Below are positions 7,230-15,559 of a stretch of DNA of 64,000 nt, one piece after another (position 1 is the stretch's first letter; each line of letters opens with the position of its first letter). The stretch lies in contig NZ_RBAM01000001.1 in the NCBI RefSeq assembly GCF_003626645.1, positions 372,001-436,000 of the forward strand, read 5' to 3'. This DNA is from Streptomyces klenkii. Its GTDB lineage: Bacteria; Actinomycetota; Actinomycetes; Streptomycetales; Streptomycetaceae. A program made the position numbers and the translations under genes. The notes beneath the pieces are model-generated. The model was not told where the DNA came from. It saw only the letters and a program-made list of their open reading frames with translations, and did not search any database.

Positions 7230-8423
7230 CTAGCTGCTGATCAGCTGGGCCACCTTCGCACTGGTCAGCTCGGTGGCGAGCACGCTGTTCTCCAGCGGCA
7301 GCAAACGGTGCGCCTTGCACAACTGCGTCGGCAGCGCCGCGTACTCCTCCCCGGTGACGCGCGTCCAGGACGGGTCGAACCGTACCCGGATGATGAGGTC
7401 GCGGGCCTGCTCGGAGACGATCGACGACGCCAGCAGCCACAAGCCGGGCTCTCGCGCCGTGCCCGGCGGGTCGATGGCCAGGTGCAGCAGCGATGCCGAG
7501 CGGCCCAGCGGGCTGCTCAGCCGGTGCCAGACGATCCGCCCGTCCGCGTCGATCCGCCCGAACGTGCCGGTCCCCGCCTGCGCCGTGCCGAGGAGCACCA
7601 GCCAGATGCCGCCGGGACCGCTGATCAGCCCGACCGGGGTGCTGCCCTGATCCGCCGGTACGGGGATCTGGGTGGTGCGGCCCGTACGGGGATCGATGCG
7701 CAGGAGCGAGCTCGCGCTGTCCTGGCTGACGTAGAAGTCTCCGCTGACCGGATGCCGCGCGGCAAAGATGGGGTGGGGCTTCGCGTCGAAGAGGCGGTGG
7801 CGTTCGGGGCGCGTGTGGTCCAGGGTCAGGACCTGGTCGCTCCCCTTCAGGGTCACCCACAGGGCGTCGCCGTACTCGTTGACGTAGTGCGGCCCCCGCC
7901 CGCCGCCCGGAACGGCGATCTCCCGTTCGATGCGCGGGGCGGCTTCGAGGGAGTCCGCCCGCGGATCCACCAGGAGCAGCCGGTCGGCGCCCTCGTGCGT
8001 GGCCCAGATCCGTCCGGGGTGGTGTGAGGAGACCGCCAGCCCGTGCAGCATCGCGTCGGAAGAGCCGAGCGGGAAGGCCTTGACGGCGGTCACTTGCTCG
8101 GTGCGGGGGTCCAGCCCGAGCTTCACCAGCCGGCTGTTGGACATCTGGGACACGAGGGCCATCGGCCGGTCCGGCACTTTGACGATCTCGTGCGTTTCCT
8201 CGGCGGGCGGCAGGTCGTACTCCACCACCGTCCGCCGGGACGGGCCCGACGGTGGGGAGGGGGCCTCCCGGGGCCGCGGCTCTGCGGTCGCGGTGGCCGG
8301 TAGCCCGAGCAGAGTCCCGGCTGCTGCAAGGGCGCCCAAGGAGAGCAGTCGGCTGTGAAAGGTGCGGCGATCCATGCGACGGTCGACGCGGCGGTCGATG
8401 TGGCGATCCATGCGACGGTCCAA
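7230..8423 (-). CDS. Secreted beta-propeller protein with Tat-type signal
   Basis: The product has 397 residues from a TTG start at 8423, chosen because AGGAG lies six bases upstream. The N-terminus is a 4-residue repeat (MDRH-IDRR-VDRR-MDRR) leading into RRTFHSRLLSLGALAAAG, a twin-arginine-like export signal with cleavage near ATATA. The mature part shows repeated propeller blades (LVKLGLDPRT, HGLAVSSHHPGRIWATHEG, GDALWVTLKGS, GDFYVSQDSASSLLRIDPRTG, GGIWLVLLG). These resemble virginiamycin-B-lyase/SMP-30-like propellers. Whether it is an enzyme or a binding protein is unknown. The region upstream to 8637 holds no gene I can support, only a GTGAC-GT-GTCAC palindrome near 8459-8470. Confidence 0.65.
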   Translation of the reverse strand: MDRRMDRHIDRRVDRRMDRRTFHSRLLSLGALAAAGTLLGLPATATAEPRPREAPSPPSGPSRRTVVEYDLPPAEETHEIVKVPDRPMALVSQMSNSRLVKLGLDPRTEQVTAVKAFPLGSSDAMLHGLAVSSHHPGRIWATHEGADRLLLVDPRADSLEAAPRIEREIAVPGGGRGPHYVNEYGDALWVTLKGSDQVLTLDHTRPERHRLFDAKPHPIFAARHPVSGDFYVSQDSASSLLRIDPRTGRTTQIPVPADQGSTPVGLISGPGGIWLVLLGTAQAGTGTFGRIDADGRIVWHRLSSPLGRSASLLHLAIDPPGTAREPGLWLLASSIVSEQARDLIIRVRFDPSWTRVTGEEYAALPTQLCKAHRLLPLENSVLATELTSAKVAQLISS

Positions 8424-8637
8424 GCGGCTCTCCTGGTGGGCGCGGCGTGGCTCTGTGGTGTGACGTGTCACGTCTTGGTTGACGTGTCGCGCGCGCCCAT
8501 ACAAGCGGTCGGCCCGATCATCAGATGGTGGTTCCGTCGGATCCCCCCTTGTGGGTGATACGGAAATCGCCACCGGATCGTGCTCGGTTACGGGGCCTGT
8601 GATCGTCCAGCTGCCTAGGTGGTCCGGGTCGCCCGGG

Positions 8638-9435
8638 TCATTGAGCCGCCCGGACGAAGCGAACGATGCGGACGAGGGTGGCCACGCCGCCGATCCAGAA
8701 GGCCAGCCCGAGAAGCAGCCGCAGCGCGGGCGGCAGGTAATCGGCGTGGGCCGAGTTGTAGACGAAGTGGGCGAGCATGAAGGGCCAGACGAGCCGGGTG
8801 CGCCGGTAGACGAGGACGTACCCGGCCATCCAGATCACGCACAAGGCGAGCGCGCCGTACCCGTAATAGAGGTGGAAGGGAACGCGCAGGACGGTCAGGA
8901 CCGCGAGCTGAGCCTGCCAGGACCAGCGCAGTCGTGTCATCACCGCCATGGGCAGCGCGAGCAGCAGGGCCTCCTCGACGAGGGCGCCGTGCAGGTTCGC
9001 CACCAGCTGTTCGCCGGCTCCCGTGCGGCCGTCGGGGGCGAATCCGGGGGACGGGAAGAGCCGCATCACCTCGAAACCGATCCACATGCCGAGATAGGCC
9101 ACCGCTGCGGCGCCCGCCGCGCCGTACGGGAACGAGCGGCGGGGACGCGCCGCCAGACCGAGCTCGCGGGCGCTGTAGCCGAGCCACCGGTGGGCCGGCA
9201 GGAGCGCGGCCGCGGCGACGACGAAGCCCGCCTTCATGCCGGGGAGGTAGCGCACGGCCCACTCGGGCAGATCGATGTGCCCGGTCAGCAGGATCTGCAC
9301 TGCGACGGCGCTCGTCAGCCCGAAGGCGAGCAGGAACCCGGCCGCGACCAGGCACCAGTCACGCGCTGCGGAGGGTGTACGCGCACGGTCGGGCCGGCAG
9401 GAGGCGTATGCGTCCGGAGGCGGGCCGCTGAACAT
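8638..9435 (-). CDS. CPBP-family intramembrane metalloprotease
   Basis: The 265-residue protein has six to eight membrane spans. It carries the three Abi/CPBP motifs: a Glu-Glu pair followed by Arg (VEEALLLALPMAVMTRLR), a second motif around RVPFHLYYG, and HFVYN near the C-terminus. These supply the Glu/His/Asn ligands of CAAX-type intramembrane proteases. Substrates are unknown; some relatives process peptides or give bacteriocin self-immunity. It is monocistronic as far as can be seen. GAGGA lies rather far (about 15 bases) from the ATG, so a slightly internal start is possible. Confidence 0.75.
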   Translation of the reverse strand: MFSGPPPDAYASCRPDRARTPSAARDWCLVAAGFLLAFGLTSAVAVQILLTGHIDLPEWAVRYLPGMKAGFVVAAAALLPAHRWLGYSARELGLAARPRRSFPYGAAGAAAVAYLGMWIGFEVMRLFPSPGFAPDGRTGAGEQLVANLHGALVEEALLLALPMAVMTRLRWSWQAQLAVLTVLRVPFHLYYGYGALALCVIWMAGYVLVYRRTRLVWPFMLAHFVYNSAHADYLPPALRLLLGLAFWIGGVATLVRIVRFVRAAQ

Positions 9436-9757
9436 GGCTGATCATCATCCTCGGTAAGGCGTGGCGCAGGAACCCGGGAAGACGACGACGAGCCCGGAGG
9501 GTGGGCCTTGGGTCTTCGTGCCGGCGGATGTCCTGGACCTGGAAGGGCTCGGGCTCGCCCTCATGGTTACCGCATCCCACGGTCCGGGGCCGGGGGCGAA
9601 GCGCCGTGAGAAAGCCGCGCTCCGGGCCCCGGCCCTCAAATGGCGCTGCGCCGCTCCGCCTTCATGCACCTGCCGTCCGGCCTGTGGTGTGTGCCACAGA
9701 AGGTATCCGTCTTACGGTACGAGACGGCTGTGGTCTCTGAGCTGCGGGGGAAGGCCG
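9436..9757. other. Gap of 322 bases without a supported gene
   Basis: It lies between the CPBP gene start and the end of the leftward repeat-protein gene. Open frames exist on both strands but have the composition of noncoding high-GC sequence and no ribosome site or recognisable domain. Confidence 0.5.
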
Positions 9758-10489
9758 TCACGCGCGGACGGTGTACCAGGCGCCGACCCCGCCGCAGCCG
9801 CCGGCCATGTACGTGGTGCTGCGGTAACCCGGCGGGATGGGCGAGCCGGCGCAGGTCCATATGCCGTTGCGGACGAGCTGGTGGTACCACGCGCCGACGC
9901 CGTTGCAGCCGGTGCGCATGTAGTTGGTCGTGACGTAGCCGGGCGGAATGGGGGAGCCGGCACAGGTCCAGCGGCCGTCGCGGGCGAGCTCCTGGTACCA
10001 GGCGCCGATGCCGTTGCAACCATCACGGAGGTAGTTCGTGGTGACGTAGCCGGCGGGGACGGGGGAGCCGGCGCAGGTCCAGCGGCCGTCATGGGCCAGC
10101 TCGTGGAACCAGGCCCCGATGCCGGTGCAACCGCCGCGGTCGTACCGGGTGATGACGTAGCCGGAGACGATCGGCGAGCCGGCACAGGTCCAGATGCCGT
10201 CCTTCACGGGCTGCTGGTACCACGATCCGCTGCCGTTGCAGCCGGAGCGGTCGTAGCCGGTGATGACCCAGCCGTCCGGAACGGGAGCTCCGGAGCAAGC
10301 CCACTTGCCCGCCGGCCAGAAGCCACCGGCGGTTGCTGCGGTGGCCGTACCGGCAGCCGTGCCGGTGAGCGCGGTCGCGATCAGCACGACCGCCCCCACG
10401 GCGGCGGCGATGCGGCCGCGGGCTGCCGCCGTCTTCGCTCTGAGGTACGTCAGGTACGTCAGGTACGTCAAAGGTCTGTACACGCTCAT
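9758..10489 (-). CDS. Secreted protein of five 37-residue Cys/Trp repeats
   Basis: The product has 243 residues. A membrane/signal segment lies at about 23-48 after a basic start containing TYLTYLTYL, encoded by a 9-bp tandem repeat. The whole mature protein is five tandem repeats of about 37 residues with pattern G-x-W-x-C-x-G-x-P-x3-GY-x8-GC-x-G-x-G-x-WY. Each has two Cys 19 apart, presumably one disulfide per repeat. Repeats 3 and 4 are nearly identical, so the array expanded recently. I do not recognise the family. A wall-, carbohydrate- or ligand-binding modular role is inference. Start ATG 10489 was chosen because the upstream extension lacks a ribosome site. The downstream neighbour shares a GY(Y)VTTN motif. 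Confidence 0.65.
   Translation of the reverse strand: MSVYRPLTYLTYLTYLRAKTAAARGRIAAAVGAVVLIATALTGTAAGTATAATAGGFWPAGKWACSGAPVPDGWVITGYDRSGCNGSGSWYQQPVKDGIWTCAGSPIVSGYVITRYDRGGCTGIGAWFHELAHDGRWTCAGSPVPAGYVTTNYLRDGCNGIGAWYQELARDGRWTCAGSPIPPGYVTTNYMRTGCNGVGAWYHQLVRNGIWTCAGSPIPPGYRSTTYMAGGCGGVGAWYTVRA
10443..10469. repeat. Three tandem 9-bp repeats inside a signal peptide region
   Basis: AGGTACGTC is repeated three times and encodes the TYL-TYL-TYL stretch before the signal peptide of the 37-residue-repeat protein. The length stays in frame. Confidence 0.9.
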
Positions 10490-10647
10490 CCCATCGTCAT
10501 GGTCACTTCGTGCCTGTCGAGGGGAAAGAACACCGGAGACCGGGACGAAAGTCAGCCCGCCCGACACCGACTGTGAGAAGGGTGTCACTGCTCATGAACA
10601 GCGGCAGTGGAGACCGCGGCGTGGTAGGAGCTTTGCCATGCATGAGG

Positions 10648-10678
10648 CTGCCCCCGCCCGTGAGGAAGGCGGGGGCAG
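10648..10678. terminator. Hairpin terminator, 11-bp GC stem
   Basis: CTGCCCCCGCC (10648-10658) pairs perfectly with GGCGGGGGCAG (10668-10678) around a 9-base loop. It lies just beyond the stop of the leftward secreted-protein gene at 10714. Confidence 0.75.
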
Positions 10679-10713
10679 TCGTGGAGCAGTGGAGCCGTAG
10701 AGCCGTCGAGCCG

Positions 10714-11139
10714 TCAGGCGGCGACGAGCCCTGTCTTGTGGGCGCTGGTGTTGCTGAACTTGAAGTAGAAATAGACGCCGTTATTGAAGTCCGTCCCCAG
10801 GACGGTCCACTTACCGGACTTCACCGTGACCTGGCCCTTGCAGGTTTCCTGGCCGGGGTCGTGATTCTTCAGATAGCACAGCTTGATCTGCGTGTCGTCG
10901 TCCGGCTTGACCTGGATGTCGGCGCAGCGGTTGGTCGTCACGTAGTAGCCGCTGCCGGTGGGGGCGTAGCCCCACCCGGACGGTTTGTCGTACTTCCATG
11001 CACCGCCGATACAGGAGGCGGTCGCCACGTTCGTGTGCTCGGACGGTGCGGTGGCGGACGCCGGGGAGGATATGACGAGGGGTGCGCCGATCAGAGCGGC
11101 GGCGGCCACAGTGGTGAACAGCTTTCTACGAGCGGACAA
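10714..11139 (-). CDS. Small secreted protein with four cysteines
   Basis: The product is 141 residues with a clear Sec signal (MSARRKLFTTVAAAALIGAP then SSPASA). The mature domain of about 110 residues is beta-rich with four Cys, likely two disulfides, and a GYYVTTNRC motif. It ends in a FNNGVYFYFKFSNTSA strand pair. I do not recognise the family. The shared GY(Y)VTTN string with the adjacent 37-residue-repeat protein hints that the two secreted proteins are related or act together. ATG is preceded by a GGGAGAACG ribosome site, and a strong hairpin follows the stop. Confidence 0.7.
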   Translation of the reverse strand: MSARRKLFTTVAAAALIGAPLVISSPASATAPSEHTNVATASCIGGAWKYDKPSGWGYAPTGSGYYVTTNRCADIQVKPDDDTQIKLCYLKNHDPGQETCKGQVTVKSGKWTVLGTDFNNGVYFYFKFSNTSAHKTGLVAA

Positions 11140-11406
11140 GACGTTCTCCCTTGCCGACTTCGAGGACGTGACGCACCGGACGGCACATCACCTCGGGCAC
11201 GACAGACCCTACGGACCGGCCCATCCCAGGACATCCCGCCGCTGTTCGATATCCACCTCAACCCGGCACGGTAGCCCTCTCGACGCCTGCAACCCTCGTT
11301 GTACTGCGCCTCGGCGATGGATTCAGCGGACCGGGTGCAGGGGCCGTCGGAGGCGCCAGGCACACTCTTTATGTTGCAGTTCGTACAGCAAGAGGATGTT
11401 CCACGC

Positions 11407-11991
11407 ATGATTACGCTCAAGAAGGAAGACGGCCCGGCGGACCTGGACGGAGTGACGCACCTGTCCATCGGGGTGTCCTGGGACCCCACCGGCGGGAGCA
11501 GCGGCGGTGTGATGGGCATGCTCCGCCGCAAAGCCGGCACCGACCTCGACCTGATAGCCATCGCGATGCAGGGCGCGGACCCGGTCCGCCTGGCGGGCCT
11601 GGACTCCCTCGATCCGATGGGTAACGGCTCCGTGGTGCACAGCGGTGACAACCAGACCGGGCGCGGGGACGGCGACGACGAGACGGTGACGGTCGAGTTC
11701 GCCCGGATCCCGGAGAACATCACCTCGATTGTTTTCGTCGCTGCCGCGTACAAGAAGGGCAGCTCCTTCCAGAAGGCGCGCAACATCAGCTTCAAGGTGT
11801 ACGACGCAAGCGGGGGCAGTTCTCAGCAGGTTGCCGACATCTGGCCGAGCCTGCTCAGCAATGACAACGGCTGCGCCGTGGCCAAGGCGGTGCGTGTCGG
11901 TGGCAGCTGGAAGCTTGAGGTGATCAATGTGACGGGGAAGATCAAGCAGGGCGACGAGCACGCCCTGATGCGCTTCGCCATCAGCAAGTAA
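11407..11991 (+). CDS. TerD-family calcium-binding protein
   Basis: The product has 194 residues spanning one complete TerD domain. It shows a DLDL acidic motif near residue 45, the VHSGDNQTG-x-GDGDDE calcium-binding segment near 75-90, and the closing DEHALMRF strand. TerD proteins bind Ca2+ and belong to the tellurite/phage/stress-resistance Ter network; the biochemical role is still unclear. ATG 11407 was chosen because AAGAGG lies 11 bases upstream and homologues begin MITLKK-like. It stands alone here without terA/B/C/Z genes; a much larger TerD-type protein lies at 16910-19111. Confidence 0.85.
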   Translation: MITLKKEDGPADLDGVTHLSIGVSWDPTGGSSGGVMGMLRRKAGTDLDLIAIAMQGADPVRLAGLDSLDPMGNGSVVHSGDNQTGRGDGDDETVTVEFARIPENITSIVFVAAAYKKGSSFQKARNISFKVYDASGGSSQQVADIWPSLLSNDNGCAVAKAVRVGGSWKLEVINVTGKIKQGDEHALMRFAISK

Positions 11992-12200
11992 TCCGGGCGG
12001 GCTGCGTGCGGCCCGGGGACCTGTCGGGTGTCCGGGCCTCCGGGCCGCAGTTCATGACGCGTGCCCCGTGTCCTTTGTGCAGGCAGCGGGGCTCGTAGGG
12101 GGGGCGGTAAGGGCGATGACGCACTGACCGTGTGCGTGCTCCTGCACGCGGTGGGTGTGCTCCCCGTGCGCTGGTGACGGCGCGGTGCGCGGCAGGCTCA

Positions 12201-12449
12201 ATGGGGGTCATGGAGACGCTTACCGCCTGTGGACCGGCATCACCGGTCACGGGCTCGCGTACGGGCGCGAGCACCACGATCGGCGCCGACGATGTCTTCA
12301 CCGACCTCTGCATCGCCCCGGCCGCCTGCACGGCTCCGGTGGCGGTCTGCCTGCCGGAAGGGGCCGAGTGCCTGCCCGGTATTGATGTCTGCTGCTCGGG
12401 GTTCTGTTTCAAGGCCCCCGGCGAGGTGAAGGCGCACTGTCACGGCTGA
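12201..12449 (+). CDS. Cystine-knot-patterned small peptide, possible RiPP precursor
   Basis: The product is 82 residues (79 if the next ATG at 12210 is used). Its last 33 residues, from CLPEGAEC to AHCHG, have six Cys spaced C-x6-C-x6-CC-x3-C-x10-C, the classical inhibitor-cystine-knot pattern of knottins. The first ~49 residues are Ala/Thr/Gly-rich with three further Cys and an acidic GADDVFTDL stretch, as in a leader or propeptide; there is no signal peptide. The stop overlaps the ribosome site of the following thioredoxin-like gene, so the two are translationally linked. Knot formation and maturation by the neighbour are inference. Ribosome site GGCAGG lies before ATG 12201. Confidence 0.6.
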   Translation: MGVMETLTACGPASPVTGSRTGASTTIGADDVFTDLCIAPAACTAPVAVCLPEGAECLPGIDVCCSGFCFKAPGEVKAHCHG

Positions 12450-12462
12450 GGAGAGAGCAGCC

Positions 12463-13827
12463 CTGCGGCTGACGTCCGGCACCGTCCTGCTCGAAACCGG
12501 CAGCGACGGAGTGCTGCTGAACTGCCGCGCGCCCGTCGCCGCCTACGTTCCCCCGGCGGCGATGAACTGGGCGGCGCGTGGGGCGGTGGTGCCGGTTGAG
12601 CACGAAGCGGCGTACGTACGGTGTCTGGAGGCGTGGCGCTCGGCCGGCCTCCTCCAGGACACCGGCCCGCAGCCGGCCGCCCCCGCGGCCGCCACAGCAA
12701 CTGCGCAGAAGAGCCGTGCCCGCCTGGCCGTCGACCGTCCGGTACTGGTCATCATGTCGTCCCCCGGCTGCGGATACTGCCGGCACCTGCGGGCCGACCT
12801 CGAAGCCAATCGTGAGGCCCTCGCGCGCCTGGACGCTTCGGCGCTCCTGCTGGGCGACAGCAGTCCTGGCGACGGCAGTCCTACGGTGTGGGGCGCCCGG
12901 CTGGACCCTGACCGGCTAACAGAACTGGCAGAGGCCTGTGCGGACGTGGCGACGCTCGGCACACCCTCGGCGGTCCTGCTCACTCCCGGCGGCAGCCCCC
13001 GGACCATGCGCGGCTTCGACGCCGTAACCGCGGCTCTGGTCGAGCTCGGTGGGGGCGACCCCGGGCGTACGGTCTGCGAAGTGCCGACGTCCTGCTCGGT
13101 CACGTTGAGCGCCGGCCCTGTCGACGCACTGGTGACGGCGCACGTCCGGGGAAGGACGCTCGGGATCGCCGCCCGAGGTCCGGAGCCCGTAAGGGTGGCC
13201 GGCCTGGCGGCCGAGGAACTCGCCCAGGCCCGTTCCCGTGGCACCGGCTACGTGCCCGTCACCCTGCGGGTGGAGCGCCCACGTAACGTATGGCTGATCT
13301 TCCGTGGCGGTGAACTCGTAGCCCGTTCCCGTAACGCGGAAGAGGCCCTGTCCCTGCTGAGGCGGACCGTCGCAGGCTTCGGCCCGCCGGAAGCCCACCA
13401 GTCGCAGTTGCTGTGCGGGGCACTCGTCCACGACGAGAGACGGGCCGTGCTCTTCCCGCGGAGCTGGCTCTCGTACTTCGTCGAACGCTCCACCCTGCTG
13501 GCGAGGTCCGGCTGGCGACCGTGTCCCGACCCGTTCGCACTCCTGGAGGCGGACCTGGACGGCACGCCCGTCCTCGTCCACCCGTCACCGGCCGGAATCC
13601 CGCAGCGCACGCCCGTCACAGGGGTGCTGACACAGCCCCCGGATCACCCGCGACCCGCCGCGCACGCGCGGGGAAGGGCGCTCGCCGCGATCGTCAACTG
13701 GCTCACCCGCCCCGTATCCCCACAACAGCTCCGCACGACGTACGCCTTGCTCGCCGCTCTACCCGTCCACTTGGGCACCCGAGAGGAATCCCTGACCTTC
13801 CTCACCGCCCCACCGGCCGTCGCCTGA
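12463..13827 (+). CDS. Thioredoxin-like / degenerate HPr-kinase-like protein, likely peptide maturation factor
   Basis: The product has about 454 residues from a proposed CTG start at 12463. GAGGAG lies nine bases upstream, overlapping the stop of the peptide gene, and coding-like sequence (LRLTSGTVLLETGSDG) precedes the first GTG at 12511. Residues 1-66 loosely recall a PqqD-type recognition fold. Residues about 92-200 are thioredoxin-like with CGYC at 103-106 and a cis-Pro (LGTPSAVLL) near 168. Residues about 315-375 match the shape of HPr-kinase-like proteins found with RiPPs (LLCGALVHDERRAVLFP, later PDPFALLEAD) but lack the P-loop GKS/T. It probably forms or isomerises disulfides in the Cys-rich peptide; this is inference. 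Confidence 0.55.
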   Translation: MRLTSGTVLLETGSDGVLLNCRAPVAAYVPPAAMNWAARGAVVPVEHEAAYVRCLEAWRSAGLLQDTGPQPAAPAAATATAQKSRARLAVDRPVLVIMSSPGCGYCRHLRADLEANREALARLDASALLLGDSSPGDGSPTVWGARLDPDRLTELAEACADVATLGTPSAVLLTPGGSPRTMRGFDAVTAALVELGGGDPGRTVCEVPTSCSVTLSAGPVDALVTAHVRGRTLGIAARGPEPVRVAGLAAEELAQARSRGTGYVPVTLRVERPRNVWLIFRGGELVARSRNAEEALSLLRRTVAGFGPPEAHQSQLLCGALVHDERRAVLFPRSWLSYFVERSTLLARSGWRPCPDPFALLEADLDGTPVLVHPSPAGIPQRTPVTGVLTQPPDHPRPAAHARGRALAAIVNWLTRPVSPQQLRTTYALLAALPVHLGTREESLTFLTAPPAVA

Positions 13828-13931
13828 TCGGCGGGATCAGCGCCGGCCAAGAGGTGCCGGGTGCCCATACGTTCGCGCAGCCTCGGGAACTCCTCGGCGA
13901 CTTCGGCGGCGTGCGCCAAGGTGTCGGCCAT
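13828..13931 (-). pseudogene. Truncated gene fragment
   Basis: A coding-like stretch beginning MADTLAHAAEVAEEFPRLRE and running to about ADPADQ is cut off by the 3' end of the convergent gene at 13827. It has the composition of a real helical protein N-terminus but no recognisable domain. It probably belongs to the same decayed region as the fragment just upstream. Confidence 0.35.
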
Positions 13932-13965
13932 GCGTAGCTTGGTGGCGGCAGGACGTGCCCCCTCC

Positions 13966-14200
13966 TCAGCCGTCCAGCAGCCGCCATGCGGTGAGGGCGA
14001 TCGCGGCCACGTCGGCGTTGTCCCGCGCTGCGTCCTGGGGCACCTGCGCGAGCAGTGCCAACGCCCCTCAGATCGTCGTAGTGCACGACGGGTTGGCGGC
14101 AGGTCGGCTGCGAACCCCAGAAGCCGTAGCGCCCGGGCCCTGGCCGCCTCGCCGCAGTCCTGCGCCGCGCCGTGGCCGAGTAGGCCGTCGCGGAGTTCAC
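13966..14200 (-). pseudogene. Frameshifted gene remnant, family not recognised
   Basis: There are two helical coding-like pieces in different minus frames. A first piece (ELRDGLLGHGAAQDCGEAAR onward, about 14198-14092) is followed by a second (LALLAQVPQDAARDNADVAA onward, ending LLDG and TGA at 13966-13968). They would join into one protein C-terminus only with a frameshift. No start is left: the first piece begins exactly where a cupin fragment starts on the other strand. Confidence 0.4.
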
Positions 14201-14357
14201 CTTGACGTGGACGAGGTCGTTTCCTGTCTCACCGGCGGGATACGCCTCTACCTCCGTCCCGAGGGGCCGGGAGACGAGGAGGAAGAGATCGGGCTGACGG
14301 CCGGAACCGCCGTCATCGTGCCGCGCGGCAGTCGCCTGGAGAGGTGGAAGACCGAAG
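14193..14357 (+). pseudogene. Cupin-domain fragment
   Basis: About 55 codons with typical single-cupin features: H-x3-DE (VHLDVDEVV), a G-x-I-x-L strand, and a closing LTAGTAVIVPRGS motif. There is no start codon, no N-terminal strand and no room for the rest of the barrel, since a terminator hairpin begins inside its 3' end. It is a remnant of a longer cupin protein. Confidence 0.5.
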
Positions 14358-14401
14358 CCCAGACCAGGCGCAGGGGCGCAGGGCCTCGGCTTCGGTCTTC
14401 C
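14346..14401. terminator. Long-stem hairpin, bidirectional terminator
   Basis: GGAAGACCGAAGCC (14346-14359) pairs perfectly with GGCTTCGGTCTTCC (14388-14401) across a 28-base loop. It lies between the convergent cupin fragment and the leftward CAP-domain gene, so it probably ends the latter transcript. Confidence 0.65.
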
Positions 14402-14446
14402 TTCCCTTACGGGGTGGGTCCTACGGGCAGGTCACGTCAGGGCAGG

Positions 14447-15373
14447 TCAGGAGGACGCGCCGAAGTTCTGCGTCCACCAGGGGCCGTTCGACTTGAAGTT
14501 GATGCCCACGCCGATCTCCTTGAAGGAGCAGTTGAGGATGTTGGCGCGGTGGCCGGGGCTCTTCATCCAGCCGTCCATGGCCGTACGGGCGTCCTTGGGG
14601 CTCTTGAAGATGTTCTCGCCGTACGTGCTCCAGCGGTACCCGGCGGCGGTCATCCGGTCGCCGGGGCTCTTTCCTTCCGGGCTGGTGTGGGCGTAGTAGT
14701 CCCGGGCGGCCATGTCGTCGGAGTGGCCCTGAGCGGCGGCCTGGAGCTTCGCGTTGACGGTGAGTGGTGAGCAGCCGGCCTTCGCGCGCTCCGCGTTGAC
14801 CATGTCGACTACCTGCTGCACGTACGCGCTGTTCGCACCGCCGGCCTGGCTGCCGCCGCCATTGCCACCGGCCGGGGGCTTGCGATGGCTGCTGGAGCCG
14901 TTGCCGTTGCCATTGCTGCCGCCGCCGTTGCCGCGGCTCGTTGAGGGCGCGTCCTGGTTCGTGGCGGCCGCCTGGCTGTCCGGCTTGCCTCCGGCCTCGG
15001 TCGTGGACTCGGCCCGGTCCTTCTTCTCCTTGCCACCCCGGTCCTTGTCCGGGGCCTTCGAGGCGCCGGCGCTCGGGGACGCGCTGCGCGTGCCGGGAGC
15101 CGGTGAATTGGCCGCCGCCACGGAGAGGCCGTCCTTCGACGCCTCGGTGGTCCGGTCCGCGGTCGGCTCGGAAGCCGTAGGAGTGCTCGTACGGGTCTCC
15201 CCGCCGCCCGACAGCGACTGGGCCACGCCGTACCCGCCGCCCACGACGGCTATCAGACCCACCGTCCCGCCGATGACCATCGCCCGCCGGGGGCGCCGGC
15301 CGCGGTGCCGGCGCGGGCGGCGGTCGCCGTCGGATGCCGGGTCGAACGACGGAGTCTGGGGTTCACGATTCAC
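14447..15373 (-). CDS. CAP/SCP-domain membrane-anchored secreted protein
   Basis: The product has 308 residues. A basic cytoplasmic start (Arg-rich to about 33) precedes a membrane anchor at about 34-55. A long Ser/Thr/Gly/Asn low-complexity linker runs to about 180. The CAP (SCP/PR-1) domain fills the last ~120 residues with the signature positions AQGHSDDMA, YYAHTSPEG, GENI and SPGHRANIL, and a Cys pair. Bacterial CAP proteins of this layout are extracellular and often linked to sporulation or wall biology; activity is mostly unknown. GTG 15373 was chosen because GGAAG lies eight bases upstream. The long upstream extension runs into an 18-bp tandem repeat. Confidence 0.85.
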   Translation of the reverse strand: MNREPQTPSFDPASDGDRRPRRHRGRRPRRAMVIGGTVGLIAVVGGGYGVAQSLSGGGETRTSTPTASEPTADRTTEASKDGLSVAAANSPAPGTRSASPSAGASKAPDKDRGGKEKKDRAESTTEAGGKPDSQAAATNQDAPSTSRGNGGGSNGNGNGSSSHRKPPAGGNGGGSQAGGANSAYVQQVVDMVNAERAKAGCSPLTVNAKLQAAAQGHSDDMAARDYYAHTSPEGKSPGDRMTAAGYRWSTYGENIFKSPKDARTAMDGWMKSPGHRANILNCSFKEIGVGINFKSNGPWWTQNFGASS

Positions 15374-15559
15374 GTGGATCACTTCCGGTGTGGGGTCACT
15401 GAGTACTGGTCCAACACTCAGGAGACGCCGGGCCCGGCACCGGATAACAAAAATTCGCGGACGTTGTGAGTTGTGAGGTGATGAGCTGTCGCCGCCCGCT
15501 CGACCGCCCGCGGATGAGCCGTTGTCAGTGCCGTATGACAAGGTCTGTCGCACGGGCAC

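Noticed and set aside
9461..10576. Plus-strand frame opposite the 37-residue-repeat protein
   Set aside because: Periodic only because the minus gene repeats; no ribosome site or domain.
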